Origin: Streptomyces sp. WZ.A104
Lineage (GTDB): Bacteria; Actinomycetota; Actinomycetes; Streptomycetales; Streptomycetaceae
Length of the DNA: 64,000 bases
NCBI RefSeq assembly: GCF_002382885.1
Contig: NZ_NWVL01000032.1
Coordinates: 20,526 to 84,525 of the forward strand
Direction of reading: 5' to 3'
A program made the position numbers and the translations under genes. Under the pieces are notes generated by a model. That model was given only the letters and a program-made list of their open reading frames with translations. It was not told the origin of the DNA and ran no database searches. This document shows, piece by piece, positions 53,891 through 62,811 of this stretch. Within the stretch, counting starts at the first letter, position 1; the number at the start of each line of letters is the position of its first letter.

Positions 53891-55036
53891 ATGAGTCATC
53901 GCCCACCGTCGGGCCTCGCCGCGGTGAGTGCCGCGCTGCTCGCCATGAGCCGGCACCTCGAAGTGGGCGACGTCCTCAAGACGATCGTCGCCTCCGCCCG
54001 CGAACTGCTCGACGCCCAGTACGCGGCCCTCGGCGTCCCGGACGACCACGGGGGCTTCGCCCAGTTCGTGGTCGACGGGGTCAGCGACGAGCAGTGGAAG
54101 GCCATCGGCCCCCTGCCCCGGCAGCACGGCATCCTCGCCGCGATGCTGCACCAGGCGAAGCCCGAACGCCTCGCCGACGTCCGCGAGGACCCCCGCTTCG
54201 AGGGCTGGCCCGACGCCCACCCCGACATGTCCGACTTCCTCGGCCTGCCCATCACGGACGGCGACGAGATCATCGGCGCCCTGTTCCTCGCCAACAAGCA
54301 GTGCCCCAAGCCCGACGGCGGCTGCGGCTTCACCGCCGAGGACGAGGAACTCCTCTCGATCCTCGCCCAGCACGCGGCCATCGCCCTGACCAACGCCCGC
54401 CTCTACGAGCGCAGCCGCGAGCTGACCATCGCCGAGGAACGCTCTCGCCTCGCCCACGAGCTGCACGACGCGGTCAGCCAGAAGCTGTTCTCGCTCCGCC
54501 TCACCGCCCAGGCCGCCACCGCCCTCGTCGACCGCGACCCGGCCCGCGCCAAGGGCGAGCTCCAGCAGGTCGCCGTCCTCGCCGCCGAAGCGGTCGACGA
54601 GCTACGGGCCGCCGTCGTGGAGCTGCGCCCCGCCGCGCTCGACGAGGACGGGCTCATCGCCACACTCCGCACCCAGGTCCAGGTCCTGGACCGGGCGCAC
54701 ACCGCCGAGGTCGCCTTCGAGAGCCGCGGGGTGCGCGCGCTGCCCGCCGCCCAGGAGGAGGCGCTGCTCCGGGTCGCCCAGGAGGCCCTGCACAACGCCC
54801 TGCGTCACTCCGGCGCGGAGCGAGTGAGCGTCACCCTGGCCCGGCACGGCCCCGCGACCGTCCTGCGCGTCACCGACGACGGCCGGGGGTTCGACCCCAC
54901 CGCTGTCCGGCGGGCGGGCCGCCACCTCGGCCTCGTCTCCATGCGCCACCGGGCGAGCAGCGTCGGCGGCCGACTCACCGTTGCCTCGGAGCCCGGCAAG
55001 GGCGCCACGATCGAGATGGAGGTCCCCGGTGGCTGA
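53891..55036 (+). CDS. GAF domain sensor histidine kinase, NarX/DesK type
   Basis: A 381-residue cytoplasmic kinase: GAF domain at about 20-170 (LLDAQYAALGVPDDHGGFAQFVV, GLPITDGDEIIGALFLANKQ), HisKA_3 dimerisation region with the phosphorylated His in RLAHELHDAVSQKLFSLR, and the ATPase with ALHNALRHSGAERVSV and TDDGRGFDPT. No transmembrane helix. Ligand unknown (redox, nitric oxide or a small molecule are common). The regulator overlaps its end by 8 bases. Confidence 0.92.
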   Translation: MSHRPPSGLAAVSAALLAMSRHLEVGDVLKTIVASARELLDAQYAALGVPDDHGGFAQFVVDGVSDEQWKAIGPLPRQHGILAAMLHQAKPERLADVREDPRFEGWPDAHPDMSDFLGLPITDGDEIIGALFLANKQCPKPDGGCGFTAEDEELLSILAQHAAIALTNARLYERSRELTIAEERSRLAHELHDAVSQKLFSLRLTAQAATALVDRDPARAKGELQQVAVLAAEAVDELRAAVVELRPAALDEDGLIATLRTQVQVLDRAHTAEVAFESRGVRALPAAQEEALLRVAQEALHNALRHSGAERVSVTLARHGPATVLRVTDDGRGFDPTAVRRAGRHLGLVSMRHRASSVGGRLTVASEPGKGATIEMEVPGG

Positions 55037-55673
55037 CAAGATCATCAGGGTGCTGCTGGTCGACGACCACCAGGTGGTCCGCCGTGGCCTGCGTACGTTC
55101 CTGGAGATCCAGGACGACATAGAGGTCGTCGGGGAGGCGTCCGACGGCGCGGAGGGAGTCGCCCGGACCGAGGAGCTCCGCCCCGACGTGGTCCTGATGG
55201 ACATCAAGATGCCGGGCACCGACGGCATCGAGGCCCTGCGTCGGCTGCGCGAGCTCGACAACCCGGCCAAGGTCCTCATCGTCACGAGCTTCACCGAACA
55301 GCGCACGGTGGTCCCCGCACTGCGCGCCGGAGCCTCCGGTTACGTCTACAAGGACGTCGACCCGGACGCCCTGGCCGGGGCGATCCGCTCGGTCCACGCG
55401 GGTCACGTCCTTCTCCAGCCGGAGGTCGCCGGCGCGCTCCTCGCCGACGACAACACGGGCACCGGGACGGGCCGGGGGAGCACCCTGACCGAACGGGAGC
55501 GCGAAGTCCTCAGCCTCATTGCGGACGGGCGTTCGAACCGCGAGATCGCTCGCGCACTCGTCCTCTCCGAGAAGACGGTCAAGACCCACGTCTCGAACAT
55601 CCTGATGAAGCTCGATCTGGCGGACCGGACCCAGGCCGCGCTGTGGGCGGTACGCCACGGAGCCGCGGGCTGA
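55029..55673 (+). CDS. NarL/FixJ family response regulator
   Basis: A 214-residue regulator: receiver with VLLVDDHQVVRRGLRTFL, phosphorylated Asp in DVVLMDIKMPG, KYV..KD-type Lys in GYVYKDVDPDAL; LuxR-type HTH with LTEREREVLSLIADGRSNREIARAL and SEKTVKTHVSNILMKLDL. Acts with the upstream kinase. GTG 55029 overlaps the kinase stop. Confidence 0.94.
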   Translation: MADKIIRVLLVDDHQVVRRGLRTFLEIQDDIEVVGEASDGAEGVARTEELRPDVVLMDIKMPGTDGIEALRRLRELDNPAKVLIVTSFTEQRTVVPALRAGASGYVYKDVDPDALAGAIRSVHAGHVLLQPEVAGALLADDNTGTGTGRGSTLTEREREVLSLIADGRSNREIARALVLSEKTVKTHVSNILMKLDLADRTQAALWAVRHGAAG

Positions 55674-55832
55674 AGCCCGCCGGGCGGCCGACGGCCCGAC
55701 CGGGTTCCCACCCGGACCGAGATTCATACTGTCGGGTGTATGTCACCCGTACGGCGTATCCTTCCGGGCCGCACGGCGTTCTCCATGGCGTGCTGCGGCG
55801 GCCTGCCGCAGCCTCTCTAGGAGGAACCTGAA

Positions 55833-56084
55833 GTGAAGAACCTGAAGAAGGCCGCTGCCGTCACGATGATCGCCGGCGGGCTCATCGCCGCCGGTGCCGG
55901 TGCTGCCTCCGCCACGGTCCACAGCGGCGCCGACGCCCAGGGCCTGGCCACCCACTCCCCGGGCGTCGCCAGCGGCAACCTGGCCCAGGTCCCGGTCGCC
56001 ATCCCGGTCAACGTGGTCGGCAACACCGTCAACGTGGTCGGCCTGCTCAACCCGGCCTTCGGCAACCTCGGCCTGAACCACTGA
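55833..56084 (+). CDS. chpE: Short chaplin, ChpE type
   Basis: An 83-residue secreted protein. Signal peptide about residues 1-28 (KNLKKAAAVTMIAGGLIAAGAGAASA). The mature part is a single chaplin domain: SPGVASGNLAQVPVAIPVNVVGNTVNVVGLLNPAFGNLG. The two Cys of other short chaplins are replaced (Val in PVNVVGN), which is the known ChpE pattern. Chaplins form amyloid films that allow aerial hyphae. GTG 55833 has AGGAGG. Terminator follows. Confidence 0.93.
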   Translation: MKNLKKAAAVTMIAGGLIAAGAGAASATVHSGADAQGLATHSPGVASGNLAQVPVAIPVNVVGNTVNVVGLLNPAFGNLGLNH

Positions 56085-56099
56085 CCCAAGCTCCACCCC

Positions 56100-56145
56100 C
56101 GAAAGCCGGACGCCCTTCCATCCCCAAGGGCCCGTCCGGCTTTCG
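56100..56145 (+). terminator. Hairpin terminator after chpE
   Basis: CGAAAGCCGGACG (56100-56112) pairs with CGTCCGGCTTTCG (56133-56145), inner stem CCCTT/AAGGG. Confidence 0.88.
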
Positions 56146-56220
56146 CCGTACCGCCCCTCGACCCACCCCAGCCGTCCCGGTACCCGCTCCACCTGGTGCC
56201 ACGGGTTCGGCACCCCGCTC

Positions 56221-56316
56221 CAGCCCGTCCCTCGTTCGAGGACGGAACCCCGCCCCCGAGCGCAACGGGCGGCCAGCCCAACCGCGCCCCAGGCCGTCCG
56301 GCGCATGAGGACAGGG
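56221..56316. repeat. Two copies of a Streptomyces intergenic repeat
   Basis: CAGCCCGTCCCTCGTTCGAG at 56221 and CAGGCCGTCCGGCGCATGAG at 56290 are variants of the widespread Streptomyces phrase GCCCGTCCGGCGCTTGAGGAC. The element is seen in many intergenic regions from memory. Confidence 0.6.
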
Positions 56317-56342
56317 GGCGCAGAGGGCAAACGCCCGCGGGC

Positions 56343-57134
56343 CTACCGCCGAACCTCCCCGCCCTCCACATACGCGTTGTACGCCGCCACCTGAGCCCGC
56401 CGAGCCACCCGCTCCACCGGCCGCAACGCCTCCCCCCGCGCCGCGATCTCCGACGCGCTCACCGCACCGCCGTGCCCGTTCTCGTACGCCACCGAGACCA
56501 GCAGCCCCACCCGCTGCGCCATCTCCAGCACCCGCGCAGCCCGCGGCGGATACCCGGGCGCCAGCACATCGCGCACCCGCCCCCGCTCCGTTCGCGCCCG
56601 GTACGCGTCCACCGCCGCCTCCGCCACCGGCCCGGACCCGGCCACGTCCAGCCGGGAGAGCACCGCCGTCGCATCCCGCAACGCCTCGGCCAGCTCCCGC
56701 TCCGCCTCGCCCAGCGACGGGACATCCGCCGGCGGCGCCTCCCGTACCGGCAGCACCCGCCACACCACCTCGACGTGCAGGTCCCCCTCCGGCCCCACTT
56801 CGCTCACCTCCGGCACCAGCCCGTACGGCACCCCGTACGCGACCACCGCCTCCTCCGCCTCCAGCGCACGCGCATTGAAGTCGGGCGGACCGCTCAGCCC
56901 CAGCGGATGCCCCGGCGCCGGCAGTGCGACACGGAAACCGGTCGCCCCCAGCCCCCGCAACCGGCCGAGCGCCAGCGTGAGCCCGACCGGACCCGCCTCA
57001 CCCGGCAGCCCCTCGACGCGGTGCACCGCGTCCTCCCCGACAATCGCGAGGGCGGCTTCGTCCGGCGAGACGAGTCCCGCGAGAAGCGCGTTTCCCCAGG
57101 CGGCCAACAACCCTGAACGTGGTTCGACAAGCAT
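56343..57134 (-). CDS. Conserved hypothetical protein
   Basis: A 263-residue soluble protein: FVEP..., LLAAWGNALLAGLVSPDEAALAIVGEDAVHRV at the start, then GLRGLGATGFRVALPAPGHPLGLSGPPDFNARALEAEEAVVAYG. It resembles a Streptomyces-wide family of unknown role. No motif. Divergent from the ABC ATPase. Confidence 0.7.
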   Translation of the reverse strand: MLVEPRSGLLAAWGNALLAGLVSPDEAALAIVGEDAVHRVEGLPGEAGPVGLTLALGRLRGLGATGFRVALPAPGHPLGLSGPPDFNARALEAEEAVVAYGVPYGLVPEVSEVGPEGDLHVEVVWRVLPVREAPPADVPSLGEAERELAEALRDATAVLSRLDVAGSGPVAEAAVDAYRARTERGRVRDVLAPGYPPRAARVLEMAQRVGLLVSVAYENGHGGAVSASEIAARGEALRPVERVARRAQVAAYNAYVEGGEVRR

Positions 57135-57279
57135 GGAGACAGCCTAGGGAACGCCCGGCCGATGCATGGGGTACGGACCTCACGCCCGGACCGCTCGCGC
57201 GGTGGCGTAGGTTTTCCCTGGGAGCCGTGCCCACCGGCACGCGACGATCGACGAGACTGCATGGGGAGACAACGCGCTC

Positions 57280-58077
57280 ATGAGCGATGTACTGGAGCTG
57301 GTGGACGTATCCGTGGTCCGCGACGGACGCGCTCTGGTGGACGACGTCTCCTGGTCGGTCAAGGAGGGGGAGCGCTGGGTCATCCTGGGCCCCAACGGGG
57401 CCGGCAAGACGACCCTCCTCAACCTCGCGTCCAGCTACCTCTTCCCCAGCAGGGGAACGGCCACCGTCCTCGGTGAGCAGCTGGGCGGCGTCGGCACCGA
57501 CGTCTTCGAGCTGCGCCCCCGGATCGGCATGGCGGGCATCGCGATGGCCGACAAGCTGCCCAAGCGCCAGACCGTGCTGCAGACGGTCCTCACCGCCGCG
57601 TACGGCATGACCGCCACCTGGCACGAGAACTACGAGGCCGTCGACGAGGAGCGCGCCCGCGCCTTCCTGGACCGCCTCGGCATGACCGAGTACCTGGACC
57701 GCAAGTTCGGCACGCTCTCCGAAGGAGAGCGCAAGCGCACGCTCATCGCCCGCGCCATGATGACCGACCCCGAGCTGCTGCTCCTCGACGAGCCCGCCGC
57801 CGGACTCGACCTCGGCGGCCGCGAGGACCTCGTCCGCCGCCTCGGCCGCCTCGCCCGCGACCCGTTCGCCCCCTCCATGATCATGGTGACCCACCATGTC
57901 GAGGAGATCGCACCCGGGTTCACCCACGTCCTGATGATCCGCCAGGGCAAGATCCTCGCGGCGGGTCCGATGGAGACCGAGCTCAGCTCCCGCAACCTCT
58001 CGCGCTGCTTCGGCCTGCCGCTCATCGTCGAGCACACCGGCGACCGTTACACCGCCCACGGCCTCCCCCTGACCTGA
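57280..58077 (+). CDS. ABC transporter ATP-binding protein, orphan
   Basis: A 265-residue ABC protein: Walker A GPNGAGKTTLL near residue 38, the signature LSEGERKRTLIARAM, Walker B LLLLDEPAAGLDLGG, and switch His in MVTHHVEE. No permease gene is adjacent. Related proteins (YlmA/ModF-like) are annotated as ATPases of molybdate-like systems. Two transcripts may begin here. Substrate unknown. Confidence 0.85.
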   Translation: MSDVLELVDVSVVRDGRALVDDVSWSVKEGERWVILGPNGAGKTTLLNLASSYLFPSRGTATVLGEQLGGVGTDVFELRPRIGMAGIAMADKLPKRQTVLQTVLTAAYGMTATWHENYEAVDEERARAFLDRLGMTEYLDRKFGTLSEGERKRTLIARAMMTDPELLLLDEPAAGLDLGGREDLVRRLGRLARDPFAPSMIMVTHHVEEIAPGFTHVLMIRQGKILAAGPMETELSSRNLSRCFGLPLIVEHTGDRYTAHGLPLT

Positions 58078-58198
58078 GTACCTGATCACCCCGTAACCCG
58101 CTCCACCCACCCCGCCCAGCCCACCCGGCCACCGCCTCACCGCAGTTGGCCACCCGTGCGCCCTGTCGGTGACGGTCCGACAGTCCTACGATGACCAT

Positions 58199-58627
58199 GT
58201 GGATATCGACGCATGGGTGTGGTGGCTGATCGGCGCGGTGGGACTGGGTATTCCCCTCGTCCTGACCGCGATGCCCGAATTCGGCATGTTCGCCGTCGGA
58301 GCGTTGGCCTCATCGGTCATCGCCGCCCTCGGGGGCGCAGTCGTCGCCCAGGTGCTGGTCTTCGTCGTGGTGTCGGTCGCACTGATCGCCGTCGTGCGCC
58401 CGATCGCCGCGAGACACCGGGCCGGACAGGCCGGTCAGGCAAGCGGCATCGACGCCCTGAAGGGGCGTCAGGCAGTCGTGCTGGAACGGGTATCCGGCTC
58501 CGGCGGCCGCATCAAGCTCGCCGGCGAGGTCTGGTCGGCCCGCTCGCTCGATGACGAACAGGTCTTCGAACCCGGCCGCCAGGTCGATGTCGTCGACATC
58601 GACGGGGCGACGGCCGTCGTCATGTGA
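58199..58627 (+). CDS. NfeD family membrane protein
   Basis: A 142-residue protein with helices at about 5-22, 26-45 and 49-68, then an OB-fold domain (GIDALKGRQAVVLERVSGSGGRIKLAGEVWSARS). TACGAT lies 6 bases before the GTG, so leaderless. NfeD proteins pair with SPFH proteins; the next gene is one. Confidence 0.9.
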   Translation: MDIDAWVWWLIGAVGLGIPLVLTAMPEFGMFAVGALASSVIAALGGAVVAQVLVFVVVSVALIAVVRPIAARHRAGQAGQASGIDALKGRQAVVLERVSGSGGRIKLAGEVWSARSLDDEQVFEPGRQVDVVDIDGATAVVM

Positions 58628-58724
58628 CCGAGCTGCCATGTGACCGAACGACCCACGAGGCGGCCCGAGTTCTGCGAGACTCGAAGTCGATCATGTTGAT
58701 CAACCGAAGGACACGAGAGACACG

Positions 58725-59699
58725 ATGCAACCGATCATCATCGTCCTGATCATTCTGGTGGTGCTCGTCTTCATCGCCCTGATCAAGACGATCCAGGTCA
58801 TCCCGCAGGCCAGTGCCGCCATCGTGGAGCGCTTCGGCCGCTACACCCGCACCCTGAACGCGGGCCTGAACATCGTCGTCCCGTTCATCGACTCGATCCG
58901 CAACCGGATCGACCTCCGTGAACAGGTCGTGCCCTTCCCGCCGCAGCCGGTGATCACCCAGGACAACCTGGTCGTCAACATCGACACCGTCATCTACTAC
59001 CAGGTGACCGACGCACGAGCGGCCACCTACGAAGTCGCCAGCTACATCCAGGCGATCGAGCAGCTCACCGTCACCACCCTCCGCAACATCATCGGCGGCA
59101 TGGACCTGGAGCGCACCCTCACCTCCCGCGAGGAGATCAACGCCGCCCTGCGCGGCGTCCTCGACGAGGCGACCGGCAAGTGGGGCATCCGCGTCAACCG
59201 CGTCGAGCTCAAGGCGATCGAGCCGCCGACCTCCATCCAGGACTCGATGGAGAAGCAGATGCGCGCCGACCGCGACAAGCGCGCCGCGATCCTCACCGCC
59301 GAGGGCATCCGGCAGTCCCAGATCCTCACCGCCGAAGGCGAGAAGCAGTCCGCGATCCTGCGCGCCGAAGGCGAGGCCAAGGCCGCCGCCCTGCGCGCCG
59401 AAGGTGAAGCCCAGGCCATCCGGACGGTGTTCGAGTCCATCCACGCCGGAGACCCGGACCAGAAGCTGCTCTCGTACCAGTACCTCCAGATGCTCCCGAA
59501 GATCGCCGAGGGCGACGCCAACAAGCTGTGGATCGTGCCCAGCGAGATCGGCGACGCTCTCAAGGGCCTCAGCGGAGCCTTCGGGAACCTCGGCGGCGGC
59601 ATGCCCGGCTTCAACACCGGCGGCAACGGAAGCAACGGCGGCAACGGCAACTCCGGTGCCCCCGCGGTGGAACGACGCGAAGAACCCCCGGTCCACTGA
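58725..59699 (+). CDS. SPFH/Band 7 (stomatin-like) protein
   Basis: A 324-residue protein with an N-terminal helix (IIIVLIILVVLVFIALI), SPFH domain (IPQASAAIVERFGRYTRTLNAGLNIVVPFID, NLVVNIDTVIYYQVTDARAATYEV), coiled coil with AEGEAKAAALRAEGEAQA, and a Gly/Asn-rich tail. Stomatin-like proteins oligomerise at membrane domains with NfeD. Confidence 0.93.
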   Translation: MQPIIIVLIILVVLVFIALIKTIQVIPQASAAIVERFGRYTRTLNAGLNIVVPFIDSIRNRIDLREQVVPFPPQPVITQDNLVVNIDTVIYYQVTDARAATYEVASYIQAIEQLTVTTLRNIIGGMDLERTLTSREEINAALRGVLDEATGKWGIRVNRVELKAIEPPTSIQDSMEKQMRADRDKRAAILTAEGIRQSQILTAEGEKQSAILRAEGEAKAAALRAEGEAQAIRTVFESIHAGDPDQKLLSYQYLQMLPKIAEGDANKLWIVPSEIGDALKGLSGAFGNLGGGMPGFNTGGNGSNGGNGNSGAPAVERREEPPVH

Positions 59700-59783
59700 C
59701 ACCCCGACCCCTTCGTGCATGATCAGTGAGGCCCCTCGACCTTCATGGCGGGGAGGCGTCACTGACCATCGAAGGAGATGGCC

Positions 59784-60551
59784 TTGTCCATCTGGGAAAT
59801 ACTCGCGGTCTTCGCGGCCGGAGTCGGTGCGGGCACGATCAACACGATCGTCGGCTCGGGCACCCTGATCACCTTCCCCGTCCTGCTCGCCACCGGCCTC
59901 CCGCCGGTCACCGCGACCGTGTCCAACGCACTGGGCCTCATCCCCGGCTCCATCAGCGGAGCCATCGGCTACCGCAAGGAACTGGCCGGGCAACGCCGAC
60001 GCGTCCTCAAACTGAGCGTCGGCGCGGCCGTCGGCGGCCTCACCGGGGCGACCCTCCTGCTCGCCCTGCCCTCGACTGCCTTTGAGACGATCGTCCCGGT
60101 CCTGGTCGCGCTCGCCCTGGTCCTGGTGATCCTGCAACCCCGCATCAGCAAAGCCGTACAGCGCAGCCGCGAACACACCGGCACCACCGCTCGCCCCGAC
60201 GGCGGCCCGCTCCTCTTCGTCGGACTGATGCTCGCCAGCGTCTACGGCGGCTACTTCACCGCCGCCCAGGGGATCATCTACCTCTCCCTGATGGGCATGC
60301 TGCTCGACGACACCATGCAGCGCCTCAACGCCGTCAAGAACGTCCTGGCCGCCGTCGTCAACAGCATCGCCGCGCTGTTCTTCCTCTTCGTCGCGCACTT
60401 CGACTGGACGGCCGTCCTCCTGATCGCCGTCGGCTCGGCCATCGGCGGCCAGATAGGCGCCAAGGTCGGCCGCCGCCTCAGCCCCACCGTCCTGCGCGCC
60501 CTCATCGTCGCCGTCGGCACGGTGGCCATCGTCCAGCTGCTGCTCCGCTGA
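59784..60551 (+). CDS. TauE/SafE family anion exporter
   Basis: A 255-residue protein with eight helices: GAGTINTIVGSGTLITFPVLLATGLPPVTATVSN in the first repeat, YGGYFTAAQGIIYLSLMGML in the second. Exports sulfite or related anions. GAAGGAG at 59771-59777 favours TTG 59784 over the adjacent ATG 59778. Confidence 0.85.
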   Translation: MSIWEILAVFAAGVGAGTINTIVGSGTLITFPVLLATGLPPVTATVSNALGLIPGSISGAIGYRKELAGQRRRVLKLSVGAAVGGLTGATLLLALPSTAFETIVPVLVALALVLVILQPRISKAVQRSREHTGTTARPDGGPLLFVGLMLASVYGGYFTAAQGIIYLSLMGMLLDDTMQRLNAVKNVLAAVVNSIAALFFLFVAHFDWTAVLLIAVGSAIGGQIGAKVGRRLSPTVLRALIVAVGTVAIVQLLLR

Positions 60552-60556
60552 CATAC

Positions 60557-60584
60557 GTGGGCCCGCCCACAGGGACGGGCCCAC
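60557..60584. terminator. Hairpin between TauE and HNH genes
   Basis: GTGGGCCCG (60557-60565) pairs with CGGGCCCAC (60576-60584), loop of ten. Confidence 0.7.
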
Positions 60585-60650
60585 ACCAACCGCACACGGC
60601 GTACGTCGACCACGCCACGGCCCCACGCAGCCGCGCGGAACCTCCGCGCG

Positions 60651-61160
60651 CTACGCCACCGCTGCCCGGTCCAGCCACTCGGGAAGTGCCGCCCGGTCAC
60701 CTGCGCCCATCGCCAGCAGCATCGCCTCGGCGGGGGAGGGGACGAACGGCTGCTTCAGCAGCGGCATCCCCGCCTGCTGCGGCGTCCGGGCCGCCTTGCG
60801 GTGGTTGTCCTCGGCGCAGGAGGCCACCGTGTTCAGCCAGGTGTCCTGCCCGCCCTGGGCACGCGGCACCACATGGTCGACGGTGGACGCCCGCCGCCCG
60901 CAGTACGCGCACCGGTACTGGTCCCGTACGAGCACGCCCCTCCTGGACCACGGGGCCTGTCTTCGGAACGGCACCCGCACATACCGGCAGAGCCTGATCA
61001 CCCGGGGCGCCGGAATATCCACGGCGGCACCACGCATACGGAGCTCGGGATGCGACTGCTCGACGACGGCCTTGTCCGTCAGGATCAGGACCACCGCACG
61101 GTTGAGCGTCACTGTCGACAGCGGCTCGAAGCTCGCATTGAGAACCAGCGTGTCACGCAT
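60651..61160 (-). CDS. HNH endonuclease
   Basis: A 169-residue protein with the HNH core: YRCAYCGRRASTVDHVVPRAQGG, then NTVASCAEDNHRKAAR. The first CxxC is present, the second pair is reduced (CAED), as is normal for this family. The N-terminus VLNASFEPLSTVTLNRAVVLIL is a common DUF of this family. Acts probably as a DNA nuclease of unknown role. ATG 61160 has GGGAGG. Confidence 0.88.
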   Translation of the reverse strand: MRDTLVLNASFEPLSTVTLNRAVVLILTDKAVVEQSHPELRMRGAAVDIPAPRVIRLCRYVRVPFRRQAPWSRRGVLVRDQYRCAYCGRRASTVDHVVPRAQGGQDTWLNTVASCAEDNHRKAARTPQQAGMPLLKQPFVPSPAEAMLLAMGAGDRAALPEWLDRAAVA

Positions 61161-61248
61161 CCTGCCCACCTCCCGTGTGCCGCCCGCCCCCTGGCAGGCC
61201 CGGATCAACTCTGGCTGGGCAGGCCGCGATGGACAACGCAATAAAAAA

Positions 61249-61285
61249 TGCCCTGCTCTGATCTCTCCAAGACCAGAGCAGGGCA
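61249..61285 (-). terminator. Classical intrinsic terminator of the PEBP gene
   Basis: TGCCCTGCTCTG (61249-61260) pairs with CAGAGCAGGGCA (61274-61285). On the minus strand it is followed by TTTTTTATT, the only true U-run terminator I saw in this window. It ends transcription from the PEBP gene before the HNH gene. Confidence 0.92.
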
Positions 61286-61298
61286 AACAGCAAACGAA

Positions 61299-61835
61299 CT
61301 AATCGCTGACAGGAGCCTCGTACTCACCGATCAGCTGAGCACGCCCCAGCGTGTGGAACCGGAGGTTGAACCCGACCACGGCGGGCGACGCGTCACTGTC
61401 GATCCCGAGCTTCTCGGTGTCCACCGCGTACACGGTGAACACATAGCGGTGGTTCTCCCCGGCCGGCGGCGCGGCACCGCCGAAGTCCTTCGACCCGTAG
61501 TCGTTACGGGCCTGCACGGCCCCCTCCGGCAGCCCCGCGAACGCCCCGCTGCCCGCACCGGCCGGCAACTCGGTCACCGACGCCGGAATGTCGAAGAGCA
61601 CCCAGTGCCAGAATCCGCTCCCCGTCGGCGCGTCCGGGTCGAAACACGTCACGGCGAAGCTCTTGGTGCCCTCCGGGAACCCGTCCCACCGCAGCTGCGG
61701 CGAAGTGTTCCCGGCCGCAAGCACCTGAGCGTCACCCAGCACGGCCCCCGGCGCGAGATCGTCGCTCACCAAGGTGAACGCCGGAACCTCCGGATGGAAA
61801 TCGTGCGGCAGCGGGGCCCTCTTCGGCTCGGTCAC
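61299..61835 (-). CDS. YbhB/YbcL family (PEBP-like) protein
   Basis: A 178-residue Raf-kinase-inhibitor-like protein: NTSPQLRWDGFPEGTKSFAVTCFDPDAPTGSGFWHWVLFDIPA, then NDYGSKDFGGAAPPAGENHRYVFTVYAVD: the anion-binding pocket motifs of PEBP. Binds phospholipids or proteins in other organisms. GTG 61835 chosen with AGGAG. Confidence 0.9.
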   Translation of the reverse strand: MTEPKRAPLPHDFHPEVPAFTLVSDDLAPGAVLGDAQVLAAGNTSPQLRWDGFPEGTKSFAVTCFDPDAPTGSGFWHWVLFDIPASVTELPAGAGSGAFAGLPEGAVQARNDYGSKDFGGAAPPAGENHRYVFTVYAVDTEKLGIDSDASPAVVGFNLRFHTLGRAQLIGEYEAPVSD

Positions 61836-61941
61836 GTCTCGTACCTCTCCTGATCGGCTCGTCTGCCGGCGAGCGGCTCCCCAGCCGCCCGCCGCGCAGG
61901 TCTTCGGCAGGTTTCCCCACCCGACCCTAGGGCCTTTCGAC

Positions 61942-62724
61942 CTAGAGCCAGTTGCGCTGACCGCCGACCTGGGCCAGCCACTGGTTGAGGTACGCCGCCC
62001 AGTCCGTCCGGTGGTAGTCGTGCAGCCCCACCTGGAACGCGCGGTAGGAGTCGCTGCCCTGGCTGAACAGCCCCGGCTTCTTGTCCATCTCCAGAACGAC
62101 GTCCATCTCACGGTCGTCGGCGACGAACGTCAGCTCCACCTGGTTCAGCCCGCGGTACTGCGTCGGCGGAACGAACTCGATCTCCTGGTAGAACGGCAGC
62201 CGCTGACGCGTACCGCGGATGTGACCCCGTTCCATGTCCGCGCTGCGGAAGCCGAAGCCCAGCTGGCCGAAGGCGTTCAGGATGGCCTCCTGTGCCGGCA
62301 GCGGGTGCACGTTGATCGGGTCCAGGTCACCGGAGTCCAGCGCGCGGGCGATCTCCAGCTCGGTGGTCACCCCGATGTTCATCCCGCGCAGCTGCTGGCC
62401 GCCGAACATCGTGACCGGCGTCTCCCAGGGAATCTCCAGGCCGAACGGCACCACGTGCACCGCGCCCGCCTGGACCTCGAAGGCCCCGCCGAGCTGAAGC
62501 TTGGTGAACTCGATGTCCTGCTTGGTCTCCTGGTCCCCGCTCTCGACCTCGACCCGCGCCTGGAGCCCGACATTGAGCCCCTCGATCTGCTGCGGCACCG
62601 ATCCGCCCTGAATGCGGACCTCGCCCTGGACGACCCCACCGGGGACGACGTTCACCTCGGTGAGCTCGGTCTCCACCGACGCGCCACCGGCACCCATGCT
62701 CGCGAGCAGCCGCTTGAAGCCCAT
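61942..62724 (-). CDS. Sporulation-control protein Spo0M family
   Basis: A 260-residue arrestin-like protein: KRLLASMGAGGASVETELTEVNVVPGGVVQGEVRIQGG, FELPWETP-like GLEIPWETPVTMF, and LEMDKKPGLFSQ. Spo0M affects sporulation in Bacillus; here probably morphology or stress. ATG 62724 has AGAAGGAG. Confidence 0.92.
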   Translation of the reverse strand: MGFKRLLASMGAGGASVETELTEVNVVPGGVVQGEVRIQGGSVPQQIEGLNVGLQARVEVESGDQETKQDIEFTKLQLGGAFEVQAGAVHVVPFGLEIPWETPVTMFGGQQLRGMNIGVTTELEIARALDSGDLDPINVHPLPAQEAILNAFGQLGFGFRSADMERGHIRGTRQRLPFYQEIEFVPPTQYRGLNQVELTFVADDREMDVVLEMDKKPGLFSQGSDSYRAFQVGLHDYHRTDWAAYLNQWLAQVGGQRNWL

Positions 62725-62811
62725 AGTCACTCCTTCTTGGTCCTGACCCCTACATACGCGCCACGACCGTAGCCGGTTCCCGTGCGGGCGATCCCAGTAC
62801 CCTCGGACCCC

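Noticed and set aside
58620..60626. 668-codon minus-strand ORF opposite the SPFH and TauE genes
   Set aside because: It spans two clear plus-strand genes and their gap; no motif.
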